NCBI GenBank assembly: GCA_019359495.1
Contig: JAHHHF010000099.1
Location: forward strand, 17,036 to 81,035
Origin: Goleter apudmare HA4340-LM2
Lineage (GTDB): Bacteria; Cyanobacteriota; Cyanobacteriia; Cyanobacteriales; Nostocaceae
DNA: 64,000 bases
Direction: 5' to 3'
Under the pieces are notes generated by a model, which was given only the letters and a program-made list of their open reading frames with translations, ran no database searches and had not been told where the DNA came from. Shown in pieces: positions 46,069 to 56,321 of the stretch. Every line of letters begins with the position of its first letter. The stretch's first letter is position 1. The position numbers and the translations under genes are program-made.

Positions 46069-47556
46069 ATGCTGGAGTTTTTGCAAAGCTTTTTTGTTGA
46101 TGGCATATTTATTCCACATGGACATTGTTACCTGTGGAAACCAAATTTGGTATGGTTGCATATCATCTCAGATTCTTTAATTGCTCTAGCTTATTATTCC
46201 ATACCCATTACTTTGGTTTACTTTGTCCAAAAACGAGAAGATTTGCCCTTTAAATGGATACTCCTATTATTTGGAGCTTTCATCGTTTCTTGTGGTACAA
46301 CCCACATCATGGAAGTGTGGACACTGTGGCATCCAACTTACTGGTTGTCAGGTATTATCAAAGCTATTACTGCTGCCATCTCAATTTATACAGCTATTAA
46401 TTTAGTGCCCATCATTCCCCAGGCATTAGCTTTACCTAGTCCAGCGCAATTAGAACTAACTAACCAACAACTCAAATCCGAAATTATCGAGCGTAAAATT
46501 GCTGAAGCAGCACTTTTAAAAGCTAAGGCAGAGTTAGAAATGAGAGTGGAAGAACGTACTACTGAATTAAAGCAAGCAATGACGCAATCTTTGATTACAG
46601 CCGCCAAAGCTCAAGAACAAGCTACACAATTAGAAATTACCCTCAAGGAACTTGCAAATACACAAGCGCAACTGATCCAAACAGAAAAAATGTCTTCTCT
46701 AGGTCAATTAGTTGCCGGTGTCGCCCATGAAATCAACAACCCTGTTAACTTTATTTATGGTAATGCTGTCATTGCTAATGAGTATGTGGAAAATTTACTC
46801 AAATTAATTTCACTTTATCAGAGAGATTATCCTCATCCATCAGCAGAAATTGAAAAATATATAGATAAAATTGAACTAAATTTTATTAGTAACGACTTAC
46901 TAAAAATTTTATCTTCCATGAAAATGGGATCTGATCGTATTAGTGAAATAGTATTATCTTTGCGAAATTTTTCCCGTTTAGATGAAGCAGAAGTCAAAGT
47001 AGTTGATATTCATGAAGGTATTGATAGCACACTGCTCATTTTACAAAGTCGTCTCAAAAGTAAAACAGGTTATCCAGATATCCAAGTGCTCAAAGAATAC
47101 GGTGATTTACCTGAAGTTGAATGCTACCCTGGGCAACTAAACCAAGTATTCATGAATATACTCACTAACGCCATTGATGCTATAGAAGGATTAGGATCTT
47201 CGAGGGCAGAATTATTAAACAACTATCAAGGGAAAATTATTATTCATACTGAAGTTGTCGCTAAACATCAAGTGCAGATTCAGATTACTGACAACGGTTG
47301 TGGGATGAAGGATGAGGTTCAGCAAAAAATGTTTGACCCCTTCTTTACCACCAAACCTGTGGGTTCTGGTACAGGTCTTGGTATGTCGATTAGTTACCAA
47401 ATTATCAACCAACACGGTGGTCAGTTATGGTGTACTTCCGTACCATTCCAGGGTACAGAGTTTTTCATCCAGATTCCGATTCGTGTATCCTCTCCTAAAA
47501 AAGGTAATGGAGATGAAGAATTAGGGGAACATGAGATCATAACTATTAACTCTTGA
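46069..47556 (+). CDS. Ethylene-receptor-like sensor histidine kinase
   Basis: 495 residues. The first 100 align without gaps to plant ETR1 at an offset of ten: D35, Y42, P46, C75 and H79 match ETR1 D25, Y32, P36, C65 and H69, of which Cys and His bind the copper cofactor. Three membrane helices lie at about 27-51, 63-82 and 92-118. A coiled coil (about 125-205) joins directly to HisKA (AGVAHEINNPVNF, His near 221) and HATPase_c (NAIDAIEG, DNGCGM, GTGLGMSI). It lacks the GAF domain of ETR1 and has no receiver. It should bind ethylene or a similar small molecule at the membrane and phosphorylate a response regulator elsewhere. Confidence 0.87.
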   Translation: MLEFLQSFFVDGIFIPHGHCYLWKPNLVWLHIISDSLIALAYYSIPITLVYFVQKREDLPFKWILLLFGAFIVSCGTTHIMEVWTLWHPTYWLSGIIKAITAAISIYTAINLVPIIPQALALPSPAQLELTNQQLKSEIIERKIAEAALLKAKAELEMRVEERTTELKQAMTQSLITAAKAQEQATQLEITLKELANTQAQLIQTEKMSSLGQLVAGVAHEINNPVNFIYGNAVIANEYVENLLKLISLYQRDYPHPSAEIEKYIDKIELNFISNDLLKILSSMKMGSDRISEIVLSLRNFSRLDEAEVKVVDIHEGIDSTLLILQSRLKSKTGYPDIQVLKEYGDLPEVECYPGQLNQVFMNILTNAIDAIEGLGSSRAELLNNYQGKIIIHTEVVAKHQVQIQITDNGCGMKDEVQQKMFDPFFTTKPVGSGTGLGMSISYQIINQHGGQLWCTSVPFQGTEFFIQIPIRVSSPKKGNGDEELGEHEIITINS

Positions 47557-47577
47557 CTGTTGACCCTTAACCCTTGA
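47549..47577. repeat. STRR array covering the kinase stop codon
   Basis: Heptamers TTGACTG/TTGACCC/TTAACCC run through and past the stop codon of the kinase gene (TGA at 47554-47556), so the array supplies the stop. Confidence 0.7.
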
Positions 47578-47610
47578 ATATTAAACTGATTCATAAACAC
47601 TTATTGACTA

Positions 47611-48339
47611 ATGACTATTGAATATTTACTAGAAGTGCAAAACGTCCATGCTGGATACATCAAAGATGTAGATATTCTGCAAGGTGTGAATTTTCGGGTT
47701 GCACCAGGTGAATTGGTAACAGTGATTGGCCCTAACGGTGCGGGTAAATCTACTTTAGCAAAAACAATTTTTGGACTTTTAACCCCCCATACAGGCACAA
47801 TTACCTTCAAAGGCGAGAATATCGCTGGACTAAAGTCCGATCAAATCGTCAAAAAAGGAATGTGCTACGTACCGCAAATCGCTAATGTCTTTCCTTCACT
47901 TAGTGTTGAAGAAAACTTAGAAATGGGTGCTTTTGTCCGTAATATTCCCCTAAAACCCATCAAAGATAAAATTTTCACCATGTTCCCCAGATTAAGCGAT
48001 CGCTGTCGTCAGCGTGCTGGGACTCTCTCTGGAGGGGAACGCCAGATGTTAGCTATGGGTAAAGCTTTGATGCTAGAACCCAGTTTACTGCTCTTAGATG
48101 AACCCTCTGCGGCTTTATCTCCCATTCTCGTCACACAAGTATTTGAGCAAATCAAGCAAATTAACCAGGGCGGTACGGCAATTGTCCTAGTAGAACAAAA
48201 TGCCCGCAAAGCTCTAGAAATGGCCGATCGCGGCTACGTGTTAGAATCTGGACGCGATGCGATCTCAGGGCCTGGTCAAGAATTATTGCATGATCCCAAG
48301 GTGGGGGAACTGTATCTAGGTGCAGGGAAGAGACATTAG
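47611..48339 (+). CDS. LivF/NatE-like ABC transporter ATP-binding protein
   Basis: 242 residues of a LivF-type ATPase for hydrophobic amino-acid uptake. Walker A GPNGAGKSTLAKT, signature LSGGERQMLAMGKALM, Walker B SLLLLDEPSAALSP, and the His switch region VLVEQNA are intact. The LivG, LivH, LivM and binding-protein genes are not nearby, which resembles the scattered Nat system of Anabaena where natE stands alone. The natE identity is from memory of that arrangement. Confidence 0.8.
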   Translation: MTIEYLLEVQNVHAGYIKDVDILQGVNFRVAPGELVTVIGPNGAGKSTLAKTIFGLLTPHTGTITFKGENIAGLKSDQIVKKGMCYVPQIANVFPSLSVEENLEMGAFVRNIPLKPIKDKIFTMFPRLSDRCRQRAGTLSGGERQMLAMGKALMLEPSLLLLDEPSAALSPILVTQVFEQIKQINQGGTAIVLVEQNARKALEMADRGYVLESGRDAISGPGQELLHDPKVGELYLGAGKRH

Positions 48340-48473
48340 GGGAGACGAGGGAGAAAAATTAATGAAAACACCAAATAATTAAATGACTCTTAAACAGTGT
48401 CAGACGGTACTCTTATATCCTGCTAAAGTCTGATATCTTCCTGGCAACAACAAAACTGTTGTCAGGTAGATTC

Positions 48474-49196
48474 ATGAGTCGAATTAATGGATTTCTAGGA
48501 CGGCGTGATTTTTTTAAATTGGCTGGTGTAGCCAGTTTTGCAGCTACAGGATTGAGTTGCAACTTGCTATCTGATAACAAACAAACAGTAGTTGCTGATA
48601 TTCCTGCAATCAATCCTAATCCTCTCAGTGCCAATGCTGCTTTAAAACGCTTACTAGACGGTAATCAAAGATTTATCCAACAAAACCGTCAATATCCTGA
48701 CCAAACATTAAAACGATTACAATTAGTTGCTAAAACTCAGTATCCCTTTGCAGCTATATTAGGTTGTGCAGATTCCAGAGTACCTACAGAACTAATTTTT
48801 GACCAAGGAATTGGCAATTTATTTGTGGTGCGAGTGGCTGGAAATGTGGCGAGTGAGATGGCGATCGCTAGCTTAGAATATGCTACAGCAGTACTGGGTT
48901 CTCAGTTGATTCTAGTTCTGGGTCATAGAAGATGTGGTGCAGTTTCAGCAGCTATCAAAAATAAAACACTTCCCGGTAAACTTGGCCTAATTACTGAGAG
49001 TATTCAACCAGCTGTAGAAAGAGTTAAGTTAGCAACTGGTGATCTTAATGAAAATGCAATCATATCTAATGTTAAATATCAAGCTGAAAAATTGCGTGTA
49101 AGCTCTACGTTAGAGCAACTTATCCGCCAAAATAAACTCAAAATTGTCAGCGCTATCTATGATATTGATAGTGGTAAAGTCACTACTATTAACTAG
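48474..49196 (+). CDS. Beta-class carbonic anhydrase with Tat signal
   Basis: 240 residues from ATG 48474. A twin-arginine motif (GRRDFFKLAG) followed by a hydrophobic stretch (VASFAATGLSC) indicates Tat export; the LSC may be a lipobox. Zinc ligands and the Asp-Arg dyad of beta carbonic anhydrases are CADSRVPTE and GHRRCGA. It would interconvert CO2 and bicarbonate in the periplasm or thylakoid lumen, as EcaB-type enzymes do. Length is standard. The gene converges on the DUF262 stub, 12 bases apart. Confidence 0.88.
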   Translation: MSRINGFLGRRDFFKLAGVASFAATGLSCNLLSDNKQTVVADIPAINPNPLSANAALKRLLDGNQRFIQQNRQYPDQTLKRLQLVAKTQYPFAAILGCADSRVPTELIFDQGIGNLFVVRVAGNVASEMAIASLEYATAVLGSQLILVLGHRRCGAVSAAIKNKTLPGKLGLITESIQPAVERVKLATGDLNENAIISNVKYQAEKLRVSSTLEQLIRQNKLKIVSAIYDIDSGKVTTIN

Positions 49197-49207
49197 TTTT
49201 TATTAAC

Positions 49208-49582
49208 CTAAATATTACCACTGTCCCCCTCAGAGTTTCTGGGTTCTTGATTAGCTTCTTTTTGCTCTTCTCGCTCTACTAATTTTTGGATCTTATCAAT
49301 AACAGCAATGGAAACAATACTGAGGGTGGCTAGCCGTTGTTGCCCATCAATAATTGTAAACTCTTTGTCTGATCTACTAGAGCTTTGCAGAACGAGTGCT
49401 CCCATGTAATGACTAGAGTCAGAGTTAGCTTGGAGTAATAGAATGTCTTGCCAAAGATCTTCCCAATTTTCCTCATTCCAAGAGTAATCACGCTGGAAAG
49501 GTGGTACTCGGTAAATCTTGCCATTGCCAATCAAGTCACCGAAACTAGTAGTGCGAGTATCCAGTAGATTAATTCGAGCCAT
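49208..49582 (-). pseudogene. Truncated DUF262 (GmrSD-type) protein
   Basis: 124 residues. VPPFQRDYSWNEENWEDLW and FTIIDGQQRLATLSIV are the DUF262 marks (the DGQQR motif of the ParB/sulfiredoxin-like nuclease of GmrSD and BREX-associated proteins). Known proteins run to 500 or more residues; here it ends after a charged tail (EREEQKEANQEPRNSEGDS) 12 bases short of the carbonic anhydrase gene, with no continuation in any frame. It is a probable remnant of a defence gene. Confidence 0.62.
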
Positions 49583-49907
49583 AAATCACAGATGAGTAGA
49601 CTAGTTTCAACCTATAAGGTAGCAGGAGCTAGTACCACCGTGAATTAAAAGTTCAAAATGAATACAGCGTCAGTGTTCTGCTCAGTTGACATGGGTGGTT
49701 TATTTACTCCGTGCTGTAGTAAGCAAAACTGTAGTCGAGGGAAATGTGATGCATTCCAAATCATTTGAGATTATCCCCCAACTCTCGTATATAATAGCTT
49801 CCGTTCAAATCTCACCAGCAGCAATTGCAAACATAATTTAACAACTTATCAAGACGGATATCATTTTCCGTTAGTATTAATACTCTTCGCTCCCACAGCA
49901 AACTCAT
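49583..49907. other. Divergent intergenic region
   Basis: 325 bases between the DUF262 stub and the MoeB-like gene. No gene, no clear hairpin. A stretch near 49785-49800 (TATATAATAGC) resembles a -10 box for the plus-strand gene. Confidence 0.4.
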
Positions 49908-51080
49908 ATGCTCAATCCCAATCTGGATGATATCCAGTTGACCAAAGACGATTATGAACGCTACTCTCGCCACCTGATTTTGCCAGAGGTGGGGCTGGAA
50001 GGACAAAAGCGTCTCAAGGCTGCTAGTGTCCTGTGTATCGGTACAGGTGGACTAGGTTCGCCACTACTCCTATACTTGGCAGCCGCAGGCATCGGACGCA
50101 TCGGCATAGTTGATTTCGATGTTGTTGATACTTCCAATTTGCAACGTCAAGTGATTCACGGTACATCCTGGGTGAATAAGCCCAAGATTGAATCAGCAAA
50201 ACACCGCATTCACGAGATTAACCCCTATTGTCAAGTTGATCTCTACGAAACTCGTCTGAGTTCGGAAAATGCTTTAGATATCCTCAAGCCTTACGATGTC
50301 ATAGTGGATGGCACAGATAACTTTCCCACTAGATATCTTGTTAACGATGCTTGTGTGTTGTTGAATAAGCCCAACGTCTACGGTTCCATTTTCCGCTTTG
50401 AAGGGCAAGCTACTGTATTCAATTATCAAGAAGGCCCGAATTATCGTGACTTATATCCCGAACCGCCACCACCAGGGTTAGTTCCCTCTTGTGCAGAAGG
50501 TGGGGTATTAGGAATATTGCCAGGAATTATTGGCGTCATCCAAGCCACAGAAACAGTCAAAATTATTATTGGCAAAGGTAACACCCTGAGTGGGCGATTG
50601 CTGCTATACAACGCCTTAGAAATGAAATTCCGGGAGTTGAAACTACGCCCCAACCCCATCCGCCCGGTGATAGAGAAGTTGATAGACTACGAACAATTCT
50701 GCGGTATTCCCCAAGCTAAGGCAGAGGAAGCGAAACAGCAGACAGACATCCAGGAAATGACGGTGGTGGAATTAAAGCAATTGCTGGATAGTGGCGCAGA
50801 TGATTTTGTGTTGCTGGATGTCCGCAACCCCCATGAGTATGACATTGCTAAAATACCTGGTTCGATGTTGGTGCCTTTACCTGACATTGAAAATGGCAAT
50901 GGCGTTGCCAAGGTGAAAGAAATACTCAACGGCCACCGTTTGATTGCTCATTGTAAGATGGGCGGACGTTCTGCTAAAGCCCTTGGCATCCTTAAGGAAG
51001 CGGGGATTGTGGGGATAAATGTCAAAGGCGGGATTACGGCTTGGAGTCGGGAAGTCGATTCCTCGGTTCCAGAGTATTAA
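49908..51080 (+). CDS. moeB: MoeB/ThiF-like adenylyltransferase with C-terminal rhodanese domain
   Basis: 390 residues. The E1-like domain (1-265) has GTGGLGSPLLLYLAAAG (ATP), DVVDTSNLQRQVIHG and DGTDNFPTRYLVND. The C-terminal domain (about 280-390) is a rhodanese with active-site loop CKMGGRS. The fusion is typical of MoeZ-type proteins that adenylate and thiolate sulfur-carrier proteins for molybdopterin, thiamine or cysteine synthesis. The CxxC zinc motifs of E. coli MoeB are missing (only C in PSCAEGG), as is usual in MoeZ proteins. Confidence 0.85.
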   Translation: MLNPNLDDIQLTKDDYERYSRHLILPEVGLEGQKRLKAASVLCIGTGGLGSPLLLYLAAAGIGRIGIVDFDVVDTSNLQRQVIHGTSWVNKPKIESAKHRIHEINPYCQVDLYETRLSSENALDILKPYDVIVDGTDNFPTRYLVNDACVLLNKPNVYGSIFRFEGQATVFNYQEGPNYRDLYPEPPPPGLVPSCAEGGVLGILPGIIGVIQATETVKIIIGKGNTLSGRLLLYNALEMKFRELKLRPNPIRPVIEKLIDYEQFCGIPQAKAEEAKQQTDIQEMTVVELKQLLDSGADDFVLLDVRNPHEYDIAKIPGSMLVPLPDIENGNGVAKVKEILNGHRLIAHCKMGGRSAKALGILKEAGIVGINVKGGITAWSREVDSSVPEY

Positions 51081-51102
51081 ATTGGGGCATTTGTATTTTT
51101 GC

Positions 51103-51127
51103 AGAGACGTAGCACTACTACGTCTCT
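51103..51127 (+). terminator. Hairpin after the MoeB-like gene
   Basis: AGAGACGTAG-CACTA-CTACGTCTCT, a 10-base perfect stem, 22 bases after the stop. It is followed by ACAAAT, not a T run, so it may be a 3' stability element or dispersed repeat. Confidence 0.55.
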
Positions 51128-51161
51128 ACAAATACCTCATTACCCCATCCCCCGTCTACTT

Positions 51162-52364
51162 ATGACTACTTCTCCATCGCAGTTGAAAATTTTGTGGTTG
51201 CAAGTGTGTAGCTTGGCGGGGGTGCAGGGTGCAATTACTCTGAGTTGGCTAATTTATGGGATTTACTTACCGCAACTTCTAGCTCAGTTTGGTTTTCCCC
51301 CATCATGGGTAGTGGGGATATTAGTTGTAGAAAATGCTCTAGCGGTGGTGATGGAACCACTAATAGGTGGACTTTCAGATCGATCGCTTTACAGATTAGG
51401 AACTAGTTTTCCGTACATTTCCGTCGGTGTGATTTTGTCTTCAGGCTTGTTCATCAGTATACCGTGTGTTGTGACTTTTACGCCGCCTTTAGAGGTTTTC
51501 CGCTTGGTTTTACCCGTGGTGTTGGTGGCGTGGGCGTTGGCGATGACGGTATTTCGGACTCCGGTAATGGTGCTTTTAGGAATATATGCTACACCAGCCC
51601 AAATACCGTTGGCAGCTAGTGTTGTTACTTTTACAGGTGCAGCACTTGGTGCTTTGCGACCAATTTTTACTAAGTGGGTGTTAAATTTTCCGCCAATTTT
51701 GGCGTTTGCGATCGCTTCTTTTGTACTTTTGGGTGCAGCAGCTGTGTTGCGGCATGTTCATCCTCCCAATTTACTAAGCGATCGCACCCGTGCCGAAAAA
51801 ATACCAGTCATACCTCTACAAAAATTGGCGTTGATTTTGGGTACTGGTGTTGGCGTCGCGTGGGGTTCCCGACTACTTATGGATGCTGTAGGAAAGTTGT
51901 TGAAGGTGCAGATCAATGCTGACAATGTGGATTTACAGATGGTAGGTATTGGCATACTAATTGCTGTCGCTACTTTTCCTACCAGCTTATTAGCTGTTCG
52001 CATCACCATTAAACCTGCAATGCTGTTAGGTATCAGTGCGACTATTCTTTCAATGTTGATGATGCTATACCTGGGCACACCAATTTTAGTTATTTTATTG
52101 ATGGCAACAGGCTTTAGCTTGATTATCAATGCTGCCATACCATTTCCTTTATCTTTAATGCCTCCACATTGGGCAGGTTTAGGAATTGGTACATATTTTG
52201 GTGGGATTGGGTTAGCGATGAGTGTATTTGGCGTAGTATTTCCGCAACAGCAAGTAATTACACCCACAACCGGGTTAATTGGTGGTGCATTAGCGTTTTT
52301 GTTTGCTGGTGTTTGCATCGCCGCCAGTGGTAATTTGATAATGCCCAGGGACGCAGAGGTTTAA
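51162..52364 (+). CDS. MFS transporter
   Basis: 400 residues from ATG 51162 (MTTSPSQLKILWLQVCSLAG); an upstream in-frame TTG lies inside the hairpin. Twelve hydrophobic segments are visible, with GGLSDRSLYRLG as the conserved loop 2-3 motif, a hallmark of the major facilitator superfamily. The family branch resembles the GPH/sugar or folate-like MFS_1 proteins; the substrate is unknown. Its last 75 bases overlap the end of the ATPase gene on the opposite strand. Confidence 0.8.
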   Translation: MTTSPSQLKILWLQVCSLAGVQGAITLSWLIYGIYLPQLLAQFGFPPSWVVGILVVENALAVVMEPLIGGLSDRSLYRLGTSFPYISVGVILSSGLFISIPCVVTFTPPLEVFRLVLPVVLVAWALAMTVFRTPVMVLLGIYATPAQIPLAASVVTFTGAALGALRPIFTKWVLNFPPILAFAIASFVLLGAAAVLRHVHPPNLLSDRTRAEKIPVIPLQKLALILGTGVGVAWGSRLLMDAVGKLLKVQINADNVDLQMVGIGILIAVATFPTSLLAVRITIKPAMLLGISATILSMLMMLYLGTPILVILLMATGFSLIINAAIPFPLSLMPPHWAGLGIGTYFGGIGLAMSVFGVVFPQQQVITPTTGLIGGALAFLFAGVCIAASGNLIMPRDAEV

Positions 52365-53555
52365 CACCCAGGGATGCAAAGGTGTTTCAAACCACCGTCG
52401 AATCAACTCTACCTGAAAGCGATATCCTCCAGCAATTTTTTCAATTAACTCACGTTGCAGTAATAGGTTGAGGGTGTTTTCAATGTCAGGATTTACGAAG
52501 ACAATTGCACCTTCACCGTGAACTGCAATGTGGTGGAGAATTGCTAAACCAGTGCTATCTACTTGGTTATTTTGAATATCGGCAAAGAAAAAACTACCAC
52601 TGCTTAAAGCCAGTGGTATCGCAGCTTCTACATCAGTTACAGTCACCACCCGACGCATGGAGGGTACTTGCTCATTCTTGAGGGCGATGATTTCTGCACA
52701 TATTAGTTGCACGAGGAAGGGATGACAACGGGTGAGTTGTAAAATTTGCTCAACAGCATCAGGTTTATAGTATAGGTAAAAATCCTTCACCGGATGCTCA
52801 ATTAATCGTCGCGCTGCGGCTGTACTCAAATAGGAAAGATGCACAACTTGGACATCAGTCAAGTAATTTGCCCAACGCTGATATTCTGCTAAGGTATGGG
52901 AACCAGCCAGCAGCAACTGGAAGTGGGGACGATGTTGAATCAGGTGGCGTAGCATTCCCAGGACATCCTGCTCATGTAAACATCCTTTGCTGATGGCATT
53001 ATCTAATACCTCAAACTCATCCAAAGCTAGTAATGCAGTGCTGTCACCTAGTAAGATTTCCACCTGATCCAACCATTCATGAAAACAGATACAAGGGTTA
53101 GCAGCTAAGACTTCACGAGTGAGGGGCGGCAGAATTAAACCTCGTGTCTGGGCCGAGTTTACCATGTCCTTGGCAATGTGATAAAGAAAACCTGTATATT
53201 TGCAAGCTGATGTGGCTGCTCCTTGCAAATCCACAAACATGGGAATGATGTTATTGGGTAGTAGTCTGCCTAAATTGTTGAGCAGGGAAGTTTTACCCAT
53301 GCGTCGCTGACCGTACAGTAACAAAGGTATGTGGCGGTGGTCTAAAAGTAATTGCTCGATACATTTACTGATATTGTTGCGTCCAGTAAAGATTTCTTGC
53401 TCTGGGGTTACGGGTATGCCGATGATGTAAGGAGAGTTGATGTTAGTAGTGGAGTCAGTTAGAGTTAGATATTTACGCCACTCACATAGCGATCGCAGAT
53501 TACGCCAAATTAAATTTGGGTAATGCTGTGTGATATTTAGCAGACTTGAGGTCAT
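52290..53555 (-). CDS. STAND/Orc-like AAA ATPase
   Basis: 421 residues from ATG 53555 (GAGAGG 7 bases upstream). ATPase motifs are Walker A LLLYGQRRMGKTSLLNN (about 98) and Walker B STALLALDEFEVLD, followed by LLAGSHTLAEYQR (sensor) and a C-terminal winged-helix-like region. Many cyanobacteria fuse this domain to a sensor or effector N terminus; here the gene encodes the ATPase alone with about 60 N-terminal residues. It could be a regulatory or defence-type switch, or a remnant. It overlaps the MFS gene at its 3' end. Confidence 0.66.
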   Translation of the reverse strand: MTSSLLNITQHYPNLIWRNLRSLCEWRKYLTLTDSTTNINSPYIIGIPVTPEQEIFTGRNNISKCIEQLLLDHRHIPLLLYGQRRMGKTSLLNNLGRLLPNNIIPMFVDLQGAATSACKYTGFLYHIAKDMVNSAQTRGLILPPLTREVLAANPCICFHEWLDQVEILLGDSTALLALDEFEVLDNAISKGCLHEQDVLGMLRHLIQHRPHFQLLLAGSHTLAEYQRWANYLTDVQVVHLSYLSTAAARRLIEHPVKDFYLYYKPDAVEQILQLTRCHPFLVQLICAEIIALKNEQVPSMRRVVTVTDVEAAIPLALSSGSFFFADIQNNQVDSTGLAILHHIAVHGEGAIVFVNPDIENTLNLLLQRELIEKIAGGYRFQVELIRRWFETPLHPWVLNLCVPGHYQITTGGDANTSKQKR

Positions 53556-53886
53556 AGCTGCACCTCTCTGGGTACTGTTGGGTTGGCTCAAGGATGTCGA
53601 GAAATTACAGAGACGGAAATTCCCTGACAGAGACTTTCTGCCAGAGTGAATGAACTAGCTATGATGATTAAAATTGAGGTTTGGATATGTGGAACAATAT
53701 ATTTTGGAGATTCCCAATCCACCACAGGTTGGATGATCTTAACAGATGACATGACTGTTTGGGGGATTTACAGTCCAGATGCCCCGCTTCAAGGATTGAG
53801 AATAAATCCGCGTAAATACTTTTAATACAAACGGGCAAAGTATAGCATCTTGCTAATTTGTTTCACGCAAAGTCCCGAAAAAATCA

Positions 53887-53906
53887 GGGCGAACGGTTGT
53901 TCGCCC
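53887..53906 (-). terminator. GGGCGAAC hairpin with T run after phosphoketolase
   Basis: GGGCGAAC-GGTT-GTTCGCCC; read on the minus strand it is followed by TGATTTTTT, so it should terminate the phosphoketolase transcript. The same hairpin is at 35592. Confidence 0.75.
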
Positions 53907-53939
53907 CTACCGGATTTCAATGATATTAAGGGAATGGTA

Positions 53940-56321
53940 CTAGTAAGGCCATTTCCAATCGCGGATTTCTGGCATATCTTCGCCGTATTTGGCGATGTAG
54001 TGTTTGTGTTCAATTAGTTTATCTTGCAGCTTTTGTTTGACATAGGCTGCTTTATATCCTAATTTAGGGACGCGATCAATTACGTCCATTACTAGATGGA
54101 AGCGGTCAAGGTCATTGAGGACGACCATATCAAAGGGAGTGGTGGTGGTTCCCTCTTCTTTATAGCCGCGCACATGCAGGTTGTTGTGGTTGGTATGGCG
54201 GTAGGTGAGGCGATGGATTAACCAAGGGTAGCCATGAAAAGCAAAGATGATTGGTTTGTCGGTGGTGAAAATAGTGTCGAAGTCTTTGCTGCTTAAACCG
54301 TGGGGATGTTCACTCTTTGGTTGTAGTGTCATTAAATCCACCACATTGACTACTCGCACCTTTAAATCTGGGAAGTGCTGACGCAGAATATCTACAGCCG
54401 CCAAGGTTTCTAAGGTGGGAATATCCCCTGCACACCCTAGCACTACATCTGGTTCGCTATTTTGGTCGTTGCTAGCCCATTCCCAAATACTAATGCCTTT
54501 GGTGCAGTGTTTAATAGCTGCATTCATATCTAAATATTGCAGAGCTGGTTGTTTCCCGGCAACTATAACGTTGACATAGTGACGACTTCTGAGACAGTGG
54601 TCTGTAACTGAGAGCAGGGTATTGGCGTCAGGGGGAAGATAGACACGAATAATCTCAGATTTCTTATTCATGACATGGTCGATAAAACCAGGGTCTTGGT
54701 GAGAGAAACCATTGTGGTCTTGTCGCCAAACGTGGGAGGTGAGGAGGTAGTTAAGGGAAGCTATTGGTCGTCGCCAGGGAATATCTAGGGTAGTTTTTAA
54801 CCATTTGGCGTGTTGGTTGAACATGGAGTCAATGATGTGAATAAATGCTTCGTAGCAGGAGAAGAAGCCGTGACGACCTGTCAACAGGTATCCTTCTAAC
54901 CATCCTTGACAACTGGTTTCGCTGAGAATTTCCATTACCCGACCATCGGGGGATAGATGGTCATCTTCGGGGAGAATTTGGGCTACCCAGGTACGGTCTG
55001 TGACTTCAAACACAGCATCTAGGCGATTTGATGCTGTTTCATCGGGGCCAAAGATGCGGAAGTTGCGGCTTTCTTGGTTGAGTTTCATCACATCGCGGAG
55101 GAATTTGCCAGTGACTTTAGTCGCTTCCGCATTTACCGTACCTGGATGGGGAACATCAACTGCATAGTCCTGGAATTCAGGCATTTTCAAATCACGTAGC
55201 AGGATACCACCGTTGGCGTGGGGGTTGTCACCCATGCGCCGCTTGCCTTGGGGTGCGAGTGCTGCTATTTCTGGAATTAGTGTGCCGTTGGCATCGAAGA
55301 GTTCTTCTGGTTTGTAACTTTTGAGCCAGTCTTCTAGAAGTTTTAAATGTTCTGACTGTCCACTGATATTACCAAAAGGTACTTGGTGCGATCGCCAATA
55401 ATCTTCGGTTTTTTTCCCATCCACTTCTTTCGGGCCTGTCCAACCTTTGGGGGTTCTGAGGACAATCATCGGCCATCGGGGACGTTGTTTAAACCCATGT
55501 ACACGGGCTTCTCGTTGGATACCTTGAATTTCGGTAATGATAGTATCTAAAGTTGCAGCTAGTTGCTGATGTACATCTGCGGGATCAGCACCTTCTACAA
55601 AATAAGGCTTATATCCATAGCCCACAAATAGACTTGCTATTTCCTCGTGACTTAACCGTGATAGTAAGGTTGGGTTAGCAATTTTATACCCATTGAGGTG
55701 TAATATGGGCAGCACTGCACCATCATGAACGGGGTTGAGAAACTTGTTGGAGTGCCAGCTAGCCGCTAAGGCACCAGTTTCTGCTTCACCATCACCCACA
55801 ACCGCAGCCACAATCAAATCGGGATTATCAAACGCCGCACCGTAAGCGTGGACAAGGGCGTAACCCAGTTCGCCGCCTTCGTGGATGGAACCTGGGGTTT
55901 CCGGTGCAACGTGGCTGGGGATACCACCAGGGAAGGAGAATTGTTTGAAGAGTTTTTTCATGCCCTCAGCATCTGGGGAGATGTTGGGGTAGTATTCGCT
56001 GTAAGTGCCTTCCAGATAAGTATTAGCAACCAGTCCAGGGCCGCCATGACCAGGCCCGGCGATGTAGATTGTGTTCAGATCATACTTTTTAATCACCCGA
56101 TTCAGGTGAGCATAAATTAAATTCAGTCCTGGTGTGGTTCCCCAGTGTCCTAAAAGTCTGGGTTTGACGTGTTCTAGCTTGAGGGGTTCTGTTAGCAGTG
56201 GATTGTCAAGAAGATATATTTGCCCTACTGAAAGATAGTTAGCTGCACGCCAGTAAGCGTTTATTTTCTGTAAGTCTTCATCTGATAGGGGCTTTGTTTG
56301 TGGAGTAGCTGCTAATGTCAT
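53940..56321 (-). CDS. xfp: Xylulose-5-phosphate/fructose-6-phosphate phosphoketolase
   Basis: 793 residues from ATG 56321, where GGAG lies 6 bases upstream; an earlier ATG at 56333 is less likely. [20 protein letters not shown], the thiamine-diphosphate site [20 protein letters not shown] and [13 protein letters not shown] are diagnostic. It splits xylulose-5-phosphate or fructose-6-phosphate with phosphate to acetyl phosphate and a shorter sugar phosphate. In cyanobacteria it serves heterotrophic or dark carbon metabolism. Full length. Confidence 0.94.
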   Translation of the reverse strand: MTLAATPQTKPLSDEDLQKINAYWRAANYLSVGQIYLLDNPLLTEPLKLEHVKPRLLGHWGTTPGLNLIYAHLNRVIKKYDLNTIYIAGPGHGGPGLVANTYLEGTYSEYYPNISPDAEGMKKLFKQFSFPGGIPSHVAPETPGSIHEGGELGYALVHAYGAAFDNPDLIVAAVVGDGEAETGALAASWHSNKFLNPVHDGAVLPILHLNGYKIANPTLLSRLSHEEIASLFVGYGYKPYFVEGADPADVHQQLAATLDTIITEIQGIQREARVHGFKQRPRWPMIVLRTPKGWTGPKEVDGKKTEDYWRSHQVPFGNISGQSEHLKLLEDWLKSYKPEELFDANGTLIPEIAALAPQGKRRMGDNPHANGGILLRDLKMPEFQDYAVDVPHPGTVNAEATKVTGKFLRDVMKLNQESRNFRIFGPDETASNRLDAVFEVTDRTWVAQILPEDDHLSPDGRVMEILSETSCQGWLEGYLLTGRHGFFSCYEAFIHIIDSMFNQHAKWLKTTLDIPWRRPIASLNYLLTSHVWRQDHNGFSHQDPGFIDHVMNKKSEIIRVYLPPDANTLLSVTDHCLRSRHYVNVIVAGKQPALQYLDMNAAIKHCTKGISIWEWASNDQNSEPDVVLGCAGDIPTLETLAAVDILRQHFPDLKVRVVNVVDLMTLQPKSEHPHGLSSKDFDTIFTTDKPIIFAFHGYPWLIHRLTYRHTNHNNLHVRGYKEEGTTTTPFDMVVLNDLDRFHLVMDVIDRVPKLGYKAAYVKQKLQDKLIEHKHYIAKYGEDMPEIRDWKWPY

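Noticed and set aside
49908..51080. MoeB-like gene as a phage or toxin ThiF system
   Set aside because: The rhodanese fusion and full housekeeping length fit the ordinary sulfur-carrier pathway.
51758..52318. 186-residue minus-strand ORF within the MFS gene
   Set aside because: It is the antisense of membrane helices; the MFS frame is clearly coding.
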